Part shown: positions 46,242 through 51,603 of the stretch, piece after piece
How positions within the stretch are numbered: the stretch's first letter is position 1
How the letters are laid out: each line of letters begins with the position of its first letter
Virus record (IMG/VR): IMGVR_UViG_3300043395_002760
Coordinates: 1 to 51,603 of that record
Length of the DNA stretch: 51,603 nt
Reading direction: 5' to 3' (one strand)
Origin: a virus
Notes under the pieces: generated by a model
The model's input: only the letters and a program-made list of their open reading frames with translations
Databases searched by the model: none
Told to the model about the DNA's origin: nothing
Position numbers and translations under genes: made by a program

Positions 46242-46892
46242 ATGTTACTTATTACAGAGGAAATTGAATCAGTAAAGGTAATTACTGAAAGTATAAACGG
46301 CAAAAAAACTCTATTCATCACTGGACCATTTCTTCAAACCGAAATGGCAAACCGCAATAATAGAGTATATCGCCTTCCTGTAATGGAGAGGGAAGTTAAG
46401 CGTTATACAGAAAGTTACATTAATAAGGGGCGTGCTTTAGGAGAGTTGGGGCATCCAGATGGACCAACTGTGAATCTTGACAGAGTTTCTCATAAAATTG
46501 TTGCTCTCACTCAAGAGGGTAATAACTTTATAGGAAAGGCACAAATTCTGTCAACTCCTATGGGCAAAATTGCAGAATCCCTTCTTAAAGAAGGTGTAAC
46601 TCTTGGAGTTTCTTCAAGAGGTATTGGTTCTGTAAGGCAGACTAAAGAAGGTTATATGGAAGTTGGTGAAGACTTCATGCTTGCAACTGCCGCCGATATT
46701 GTGGCAGATCCATCTGCACCTGATGCATTTGTTCAGGGAATTATGGAGGGAAAAGAGTGGGTTTGGGAAGGTGGAATCCTTCGTGAAAAACTCGCTGAGT
46801 CCACAGCAAGAAGAATTAACACTTTAGTTGACGAACATAGATTGCAGGAACATAAACTACAATTGTTTAATGAGTTTCTAGCAAATCTTTAA
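46242..46892 (+). CDS. 21: Prohead core scaffold protease gp21
   Basis: ATG 46242 gives 216 residues, close to T4 gp21 (212). A longer frame from 46206 would run back into the upstream gene and is rejected. The serine protease of the herpes-assemblin type shows His71 in GELGHPDGP and Ser124/125 in LGVSSRGIGSV, followed by the conserved VADPSAPDAFV. The N-terminal NNRVYRLPVMEREVKRY is also typical. It trims gp22, gp67 and gp23 during prohead maturation. The gene is followed by a late promoter and the scaffold gene. Confidence 0.95.
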   Translation: MLLITEEIESVKVITESINGKKTLFITGPFLQTEMANRNNRVYRLPVMEREVKRYTESYINKGRALGELGHPDGPTVNLDRVSHKIVALTQEGNNFIGKAQILSTPMGKIAESLLKEGVTLGVSSRGIGSVRQTKEGYMEVGEDFMLATAADIVADPSAPDAFVQGIMEGKEWVWEGGILREKLAESTARRINTLVDEHRLQEHKLQLFNEFLANL

Positions 46893-46894
46893 TT

Positions 46895-46902
46895 TATAAA
46901 TA
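46895..46902 (+). promoter_or_regulatory. Perfect late promoter motif TATAAATA before gp22
   Basis: TATAAATA starts three bases after the gp21 stop and lies 39 bases before the gp22 start, which also has GGAGA as ribosome site. Confidence 0.78.
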
Positions 46903-46940
46903 AATATAGATTCATTCTAGGAAAACATCGGAGAGTTCAA

Positions 46941-48080
46941 ATGTCCCGTGAAGATTTACAAGAGATGGAAGTAGGCACTAAGCAATCCAAAACCGCCGCG
47001 AATTCTGGTGCACGTGCAGCAGATCCAATGGCACATTTGTCCGGAGACACTCCAGGACAAACTGCAAGTTGGGAAGATCTTGGTGGACCTACACCTGAAA
47101 ACTATAAGTCTGACGACGATTCAGCCAAACTCAAGACACCTGGCGCAACACTCAAGCAAGTGAGAGATGTTGTGAATAGAGGTGCTAAAGCTGCCGACGC
47201 TATGCCACATATGAGTGGTGCGGTTAAGGAGGAAGAGGAAGTTGAATACGATGAGGACGAAGAACTCCTAGAAGCTGCTGCAAAAGAAGCGGATGAGGAT
47301 GATGACGAAGATGAGGATGAGGATGAGGATGAAAAGGAAGAGTGCAAGGAAGAAGTAGAAGAGTATGACATCGAAGAAGATGTTAATGCTCTCCTTTCTG
47401 GCGAAGATCTTTCTGAAGAATTCCAAGAAAAGGCTCGCACCATCTTTGAGTCCGCACTTCTATCCAAGGTTGCTGAAATCAAGGAAGACCTTGAAGTTCA
47501 ATACGAAGAGCAACTCCTAGAAGAAGTCGAATCTATCAAAGAATCACTAGCACTTCGCGTAGATTCGTACCTGGAGTACGTTGCGGAAGAGTGGTTTACT
47601 GAGAATGCTCTAGCAATAGAGCATGGTCTTAAGACCGAACTTACTGAATCGTTCCTCCATAACTTAAGAGGACTTTTTGAAGATCATTATGTAACAATCC
47701 CTGAAGATAAATATGATGTTCTTGAGAGCATGGTAGAAAAACTTGATGAAATGGAGACAAAACTCAACGAGCAAATCGAAAGGAATGTAACTCTCAATAA
47801 GCGTCTTGCAGAGGCTGTTGCTGACAACATTCTTGATGAAATTTCTGAGGGCCTTGCGGCAACACAGAAAGAGAAGCTCGCTTCCCTTGCAGAAGGTGTT
47901 GAGTTTGAAAGTGAAGAAGCATATCGTGAGAAAATGGAGACTCTAAAGGAAGCATATTTTGCTTCTATTGCTCCTAAGGCTAAAACTGAAACTCTGTCCG
48001 AAGGTGTTGACACATCTCCGGAAGCGATCTCCGGATCGATGGCAAAATATCTGAAGACTCTTTCGGCATTTAGCAAATAA
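46941..48080 (+). CDS. 22: Prohead core scaffold protein gp22
   Basis: The 379-residue scaffold (T4 gp22: 269) is highly acidic and helical. Residues ~96-150 are almost all Glu and Asp, encoded partly by a GATGAG tract (47291-47333). The C-terminal half is a long coiled coil (VTIPEDKYDVLESMVEKLDE, NKRLAEAVADNILDEISEGL, LPS-like end SMAKYLKTLSAF). That end is the conserved gp22 signature. The N terminus contains an internal repeat: NSGARAADPMAHLSG (21-35) and NRGAKAADAMPHMSG (79-93). It would be degraded by gp21 during maturation. Confidence 0.93.
   Translation: MSREDLQEMEVGTKQSKTAANSGARAADPMAHLSGDTPGQTASWEDLGGPTPENYKSDDDSAKLKTPGATLKQVRDVVNRGAKAADAMPHMSGAVKEEEEVEYDEDEELLEAAAKEADEDDDEDEDEDEDEKEECKEEVEEYDIEEDVNALLSGEDLSEEFQEKARTIFESALLSKVAEIKEDLEVQYEEQLLEEVESIKESLALRVDSYLEYVAEEWFTENALAIEHGLKTELTESFLHNLRGLFEDHYVTIPEDKYDVLESMVEKLDEMETKLNEQIERNVTLNKRLAEAVADNILDEISEGLAATQKEKLASLAEGVEFESEEAYREKMETLKEAYFASIAPKAKTETLSEGVDTSPEAISGSMAKYLKTLSAFSK
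47291..47333 (+). repeat. GATGAG-type simple repeat inside gp22
   Basis: An imperfect tract of GATGAG and GATGAC units encodes the Asp/Glu run of the scaffold. Such a tract can change length by slippage in steps that keep the frame. Confidence 0.7.
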
Positions 48081-48090
48081 TTGAATTTAA

Positions 48091-48096
48091 TATAAT
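48091..48096 (+). promoter_or_regulatory. Possible TATAAT element before gp23
   Basis: TATAAT lies 37 bases before the capsid start within GAATTTAATATAATTC, a weak inverted repeat. No good -35 box is seen 17 bases upstream and no late motif is present, so this is a weak call. Confidence 0.3.
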
Positions 48097-48132
48097 TCAA
48101 ACGTAAACAACTATTCTAAAAGGTAAAAGCAA

Positions 48133-49554
48133 ATGTTCCATTCCGAGCAATTGCAGGAAAAGTGGGCTCCACTGCTCAATTATGGTGAAGAGATCAAAGA
48201 TCCTCATCGTAGAGCCGTAACCGCTGTCCTGCTCGAAAACCAAGAAAGATTCCTCCGTGAGCAATCTGCATTTGATAACGGTTCGATGCAGTCCCTGATG
48301 GAAGCACCAACCAACAGCGGCAACGCTGCTGGTTCTCAAGGTGGATTTGGCGGCGGCGCTGGCAACACTGTTGCTGGTTTCGATCCCGTTCTGATCAGCC
48401 TCATTCGTCGTTCTATGCCAAATCTGGTCGCTTATGACCTGGCTGGCGTTCAACCAATGACCGGCCCTACTGGTCTGATTTTCGCAATGCGTTCGCGCTA
48501 TGTTAATCAGTCTGGTACTGAGGCATTCTATAACGAAGCAGATACAGTATTCTCTGGTCAGGATGCTGTTTATGGCAACGCAATCAACCAAGCCTTCGCT
48601 GACAACAACGCTGGTATTGGTAGCACCATTCAGTCCGGCACCAACCCAGCAGTTCTCAACCCAGTTGGCACCGCATCCTCCCTCGGTTATACCGTTGGTC
48701 AAGGTATGCCTACTGGCGACGCTGAAGATCTTGGCGTGGGAACTGCAGCTTTCAACGAGATGGCATTCTCGATTGAAAAGGTCACTGTAACTGCTAAGTC
48801 ACGTGCTCTGAAGGCAGAATACAGCCTTGAGCTTGCACAAGACCTGAAGGCAATCCACGGTCTGAATGCTGAAGCGGAACTCGCAAATATTCTCTCTACT
48901 GAGATTCTTGCTGAGATCAACCGCGAAGTCATCAGAACCATCTATAAGGTTGCTGAGCAAGGTGCTGTAGAAAATACCGCAACTCCTGGTGTATTTGACC
49001 TTGACGTTGACTCCAACGGTCGTTGGTCTGTTGAGAAGTTCAAGGGTCTCCTGTTCCAGATCGAGCGTGATGCAAACAGAATTGCACAAAGAACTCGTCG
49101 CGGAAAGGGCAACATTGTTCTCTGCTCCGCAGACGTTGCTTCTGCACTGAGCATGGCTGGTGTTCTTGATTACACCCCAGCACTCAACGCAAACCTCAAC
49201 GTTGATGACACTGGCAACACCTTCGCAGGTGTTCTGCTTGGTAAGTATCGTGTATACATTGATCCTTATTCAGCAAACCTTGCTGCTGGTAACACATTCA
49301 CCTCTAACCAGTATTACGTTATTGGTTATAAGGGCGCATCTCCTTATGATGCTGGTCTGTTCTACTGCCCATACGTTCCTCTCCAAATGGTTCGTGCTGT
49401 TGGTCAGGACACCTTCCAGCCCAAGATCGGATTTAAGACCCGTTATGGTCTTGCTGCAAACCCATTTGCAGAAGGCACCACTCAGGGTCTTGGCCGCCTG
49501 CAGGTTAATGCAAACCGCTACTATCGTCGCGTGGCGGTCAAAAATCTTATGTAA
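48133..49554 (+). CDS. 23: Major capsid protein gp23
   Basis: The 473-residue precursor (T4: 521) has the family features LQEKWAPLLNYGEEIKDPHR, PVLISLIRRSMPNLVAYDLA-type segment (written DPVLISLIRRSMPNLVAYDL here), GVQPMTGPTGLIFAMRSRY, TVTAKSRALKAEYSLELAQD and GYKGASPYDAGLFYCPYVPL. A candidate gp21 cleavage site is LME57/Ala58, fitting the T4 LxE or IxE rule. Codon use (CGT and CGC for Arg, many C-ending codons) is the most biased in the window, fitting very high expression. A strong terminator follows at 49578. Confidence 0.97.
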   Translation: MFHSEQLQEKWAPLLNYGEEIKDPHRRAVTAVLLENQERFLREQSAFDNGSMQSLMEAPTNSGNAAGSQGGFGGGAGNTVAGFDPVLISLIRRSMPNLVAYDLAGVQPMTGPTGLIFAMRSRYVNQSGTEAFYNEADTVFSGQDAVYGNAINQAFADNNAGIGSTIQSGTNPAVLNPVGTASSLGYTVGQGMPTGDAEDLGVGTAAFNEMAFSIEKVTVTAKSRALKAEYSLELAQDLKAIHGLNAEAELANILSTEILAEINREVIRTIYKVAEQGAVENTATPGVFDLDVDSNGRWSVEKFKGLLFQIERDANRIAQRTRRGKGNIVLCSADVASALSMAGVLDYTPALNANLNVDDTGNTFAGVLLGKYRVYIDPYSANLAAGNTFTSNQYYVIGYKGASPYDAGLFYCPYVPLQMVRAVGQDTFQPKIGFKTRYGLAANPFAEGTTQGLGRLQVNANRYYRRVAVKNLM

Positions 49555-49577
49555 ATTTTTGTTACAAAGATTTTTCC

Positions 49578-49602
49578 AAGGGTCCTTCGGGACCCTTTTT
49601 TT
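49578..49602 (+). terminator. Strong intrinsic terminator after gp23
   Basis: AAGGGTCC (49578-49585), the very stable TTCG tetraloop, GGACCCTT (49590-49597), then a T-run to 49602. Confidence 0.95.
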
Positions 49603-49631
49603 ATACATAGTATGTTAAGAACCTCCGTGAC

Positions 49632-50117
49632 ATGTGTTATATTTACAAAGCAACAAACAAATTAAATGGTAAAATTTATATTGGGAGATGTGCTGGGACA
49701 GTAGAAGAACGTGAATATAAGCACTGGTGGTATGCAACAAATAAAAATGCAAATACACCTTTCCCAAATGCACTAAGAAAATATGGTCGCGAAAACTTTA
49801 AGTGGGATATTGTGGAGGAGGTGACAGCAGATGTTGCAGGAGAAAGAGAGATTTATTGGATAGACAAACTAAACCCAGAATATAACGCAACACGTGGTGG
49901 TGATGGTGGTAGATTTGGAGTTCCATGTCCAGAACACGTTAAAGAAGCGGCAAGACAATCCAGAATAGTCTCCGTGAGGGATAAAACAACGGGCAAGGTA
50001 TACAAGTCCATGAAAGATGCCAGAGAAGATACTGGGGTCCTTGAAAGTAGCATCAGTAGATCATTAAGATATAACGGTCCTGGTTCTAGATGGGAAAAGT
50101 ATGTCTATATACTCTGA
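49632..50117 (+). CDS. GIY-YIG homing endonuclease, free-standing
   Basis: The 161-residue protein has a GIY-YIG nuclease domain: YIY at residues 3-5, KIYIGR at 14-19 (Arg19), Glu73 in REIYWIDKL and Asn85 in PEYNATRGGDGG. All key residues are present, so it is probably active. The C terminus looks like DNA-binding modules: VPCPEHVKEAARQS (NUMOD3-like, ~97-110) and GKVYKSMKDAREDTGVLESS (NUMOD1-like helix-turn-helix, ~121-146). It stands between the gp23 terminator and tail gene gp3 and is not inside an intron. It would cut a related genome lacking it, most likely near this site, and spread by repair. Confidence 0.88.
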   Translation: MCYIYKATNKLNGKIYIGRCAGTVEEREYKHWWYATNKNANTPFPNALRKYGRENFKWDIVEEVTADVAGEREIYWIDKLNPEYNATRGGDGGRFGVPCPEHVKEAARQSRIVSVRDKTTGKVYKSMKDAREDTGVLESSISRSLRYNGPGSRWEKYVYIL

Positions 50118-50124
50118 CATAAAC

Positions 50125-50151
50125 TTGCACAAAATACCTAGTCGCTATAAA
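50125..50151 (+). promoter_or_regulatory. Possible sigma-70-like promoter
   Basis: TTGCAC (50125-50130) and TATAAA (50146-50151) are 15 bases apart, immediately upstream of the 35-aa membrane peptide gene. The spacing is short, so the call is weak. Confidence 0.3.
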
Positions 50152-50156
50152 ATATT

Positions 50157-50264
50157 ATGGAACTTGCAAATTTACTCATGAATCTTGCCGTGAAGACTAT
50201 TATCATTTTTTCAATCATTGGTTGTTGGTTGTATTGGGGGATTAATAATGCTTACCCAGGATAA
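50157..50264 (+). CDS. Single-helix membrane peptide, 35 aa
   Basis: ATG 50157 to TAA 50262-50264 encodes a 35-residue peptide with one clear transmembrane helix, TIIIFSIIGCWLYWGI (residues ~14-29), preceded by MELANLLMNLAVK and followed by NNAYPG. Small membrane peptides of this kind occur in phages as lysis or membrane-modifying factors, but nothing here shows a function. It lies after the homing endonuclease and its stop overlaps a late promoter. No good Shine-Dalgarno sequence is seen. Confidence 0.5.
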   Translation: MELANLLMNLAVKTIIIFSIIGCWLYWGINNAYPG

Positions 50265-50267
50265 ATA
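50260..50267 (+). promoter_or_regulatory. Late promoter motif GATAAATA over the small peptide's stop
   Basis: GATAAATA includes the TAA stop at 50262-50264 and lies 21 bases before the gp3-like gene. Confidence 0.65.
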
Positions 50268-50287
50268 GATAAAAATGTTAATTTGAA

Positions 50288-50878
50288 ATGGCAATAAGCA
50301 ACGGTTTAAAAAACCAAATTACCAACAGAAATTTTCTTTCAAATGTTGGATTTCAACTAATTCTAAACAGAGCGCCAAAAGTTGCTTTCTTTGGAAACGG
50401 CGCACAAATACCTGGAATTAGTCTTGGTGCAGCTCTACAACCAACCGGACTAAAGGATATTGATGTACCAGGGGATAAGGTTCAATTTGATGATTTCCGT
50501 GTCAGATTTCTAGTTGATGAAGATCTAGAGAACTACATGGAAATTCACCATTGGATACGTGGTTGTGGATATCCAGATAGTCTTAGAGACATCTATGATC
50601 GTCAATTTACCAATCCCGGATTAGATGTTCAGCATCACCCATCACTTCTAAATCTCTTCTGTGATGGTACGCTAAATATTCTTACTAGCGCCAACAATCC
50701 ATCATTCAAAGTAGTTTTCCGGGATCTGTGGCCAACATATCTGAGTCAGTTAGATTTTAATGCAACCGATCCAGATTTAGAGTATATTACCGCTGAGGTA
50801 TCATTTAAGTACACTATCTACGACATAGTTACTTTGGGAGGCGAACCATTACATTATGTACAACCAGATCAATCTTGA
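50288..50878 (+). CDS. 3: Tail tube-like protein, gp3-type tail completion
   Basis: The 196-residue protein belongs to the tail-tube fold superfamily: NFLSNVGFQLILNRAPKVAF, then FGNGAQIPGISLGAALQP, the long GDKVQFDDFRVRFLVDEDLE stretch, NYMEIHHWIRG, and a final strand AEVSFKYTIYDI. In marine T4-like phages the gene between gp23 and uvsY is generally called gp3, the tail completion protein (T4: 176 residues) that ends the tube. gp54 (baseplate-tube junction) has a related fold and is the main alternative. It overlaps uvsY by 23 bases. Confidence 0.75.
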   Translation: MAISNGLKNQITNRNFLSNVGFQLILNRAPKVAFFGNGAQIPGISLGAALQPTGLKDIDVPGDKVQFDDFRVRFLVDEDLENYMEIHHWIRGCGYPDSLRDIYDRQFTNPGLDVQHHPSLLNLFCDGTLNILTSANNPSFKVVFRDLWPTYLSQLDFNATDPDLEYITAEVSFKYTIYDIVTLGGEPLHYVQPDQS

Positions 50879-51299
50879 GACAATTCAACAAATGTGGGAG
50901 AAAGATGCTCACATTGACATTGATAATTTACACACGGAATCTTTAAATATTCCCGTTCTTCACGCAAAATATTTTGAACTATATAATACGATAATTCTTC
51001 TGAGAAAGAAAGCAGAGCAGCAGAGAAGAAATATAAGACACGAACGGTATGAGTATTACTCTGGAAAGGCAGATCCTGATGTTTATGAGGAGAATCCATT
51101 TCCAAAGAAAATTCGCGATAAAGATACTTTACAAAAATACTTGGATGCAGATACTAAACTTTCTGATATTGCACTCAAAGTAGAATACTATGATACGATT
51201 TTGAATTACATAGAAAGTATTTTGAAGGTGATTCAGAATAGAACATATCAAATTAAAAATGCGATTGAATTTATTCGGTTCTCGGCAGGACTTGGATAA
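50856..51299 (+). CDS. uvsY: UvsY recombination mediator
   Basis: The 147-residue protein (T4 UvsY: 137) matches family layout: an N-terminal helix ending WEKDAHIDIDNLHTESLNIP, the LHAKYFELYNTIILLRKKAE helix, the RHERYEYYSGKADPDVY motif (T4 has RLDYYSGRGD) and the C-terminal NRTYQIKNAIEFIRFSAG. UvsY loads the UvsX recombinase onto ssDNA bound by gp32. The start overlaps the end of the gp3-like gene, so it is co-expressed with a virion gene; T4 itself places uvsY near uvsW. Confidence 0.93.
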   Translation: MYNQINLETIQQMWEKDAHIDIDNLHTESLNIPVLHAKYFELYNTIILLRKKAEQQRRNIRHERYEYYSGKADPDVYEENPFPKKIRDKDTLQKYLDADTKLSDIALKVEYYDTILNYIESILKVIQNRTYQIKNAIEFIRFSAGLG

Positions 51300-51322
51300 T
51301 ACCTCATTCGTTGGAGGTAAAT

Positions 51323-51603
51323 ATGGCAGAACTAATCATTGGAAAATCAAATGAGGTGTTTTTAAAGGTAGAAACAGAACCTCATGTTGAGTATGAGTTA
51401 AGAGATCATTTTACATTTGAAGTTGAAGGGGCAAAGTTTATGCCTCAATATAGACGTAGAAATTGGAATGGTGAGATACATCTATTTGATCTAAGAAACA
51501 AACACATTTATGTGGGCCTCTTGGATAAATTGGTAGAATTCTGTCATCAATATGGATACACATACAAATTTAAGGACAATAAATTCTACGGAAGTCCATT
51601 TGA
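51323..51603 (+). CDS. uvsW: UvsW helicase, N-terminal part
   Basis: Only the first 93 codons are in the window; the frame is open at the right edge. The sequence YELRDHFTFEVEGAKF, then RRRNWNGEIHLFDLRNKHIY and LLDKLVEFCHQYGY, matches the N-terminal substrate-recognition domain of T4 UvsW (ELRDFFSFEADGYRF, GNWDGRIRLLD). Helicase motifs would lie downstream. UvsW unwinds branched recombination and R-loop structures. GGAGG, about five bases before the start, is an excellent ribosome site. It follows uvsY by 23 bases. Confidence 0.93.
   Translation, partial: MAELIIGKSNEVFLKVETEPHVEYELRDHFTFEVEGAKFMPQYRRRNWNGEIHLFDLRNKHIYVGLLDKLVEFCHQYGYTYKFKDNKFYGSPF

Noticed and set aside
47102-47482. Poly-serine open frame on the minus strand
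   Set aside because: It is the antisense of the Glu/Asp tract of gp22; GAT, GAG and GAA codons read as Ser-rich sequence in the opposite frame.

Overview
The window is the structural and packaging half of a T4-like marine myovirus, most likely a cyanophage (Kyanoviridae-type). The basis is the AT-rich sequence, the gene order gp25-gp6-gp7-gp8 ... gp13-14-15-16 ... 17-18-19-20-(67)-21-22-23-(3)-uvsY-uvsW, and T4-style late promoter motifs ([G/T/C/A]ATAAATA or CTAAATA) before most blocks. Every supported gene is on the + strand. I see no tRNA, rRNA, CRISPR array or insertion sequence.

Layout. (1) 1-1205: end of a cluster of very small unknown genes, richer in G+C than what follows, with G/C-rich hairpins between some of them. 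(2) 1206-1576: a non-coding stretch with a hairpin, short direct repeats and a late-promoter-like motif. (3) 1577-3443: a GT-A glycosyltransferase, a 46-residue very basic peptide, a possible ATP-grasp-like protein and a small acidic protein. (4) 3478-28281: baseplate block, gp25, gp6, a 4,363-residue gp7, an enlarged gp8, and a 2,596-residue DUF4815-type structural protein. These two giants take up about 40% of the window. (5) 28289-32410: two small proteins, then neck and tail completion gp13, gp14 (enlarged), gp15 (enlarged) and small terminase gp16. (6) 32427-37038: an island of seven genes separating small from large terminase. It carries fibre-like proteins, including two tandem paralogues, and a Cys-cluster/DUF5872 protein. 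(7) 37078-41630: large terminase gp17, sheath gp18, tube gp19. (8) 41714-49554: portal gp20, gp67-like core peptide, three extra genes (the first with a DUF5661-like segment), protease gp21, scaffold gp22, major capsid gp23. (9) 49632-50264: a GIY-YIG homing endonuclease and a one-helix membrane peptide. (10) 50288-end: a gp3-like tail protein, UvsY and the start of UvsW, where recombination genes begin.

Together the genes build the baseplate, neck, tail, prohead and packaging motor. Strong terminators follow gp19 and gp23, and another precedes the 34440 gene. Late-promoter-like motifs sit at block starts and often overlap the previous stop codon. The most unusual content is the modular growth of baseplate and neck proteins (gp7, gp8, DUF4815 protein, gp14, gp15) with shared repeat modules. 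Other notable items are the tandem mosaic fibre-like paralogues, a terminator overlapped by a late promoter, and an ATP-grasp-like gene abutting a tiny basic peptide gene. Product names rest on recognising family sequence features by eye. No database search was run.
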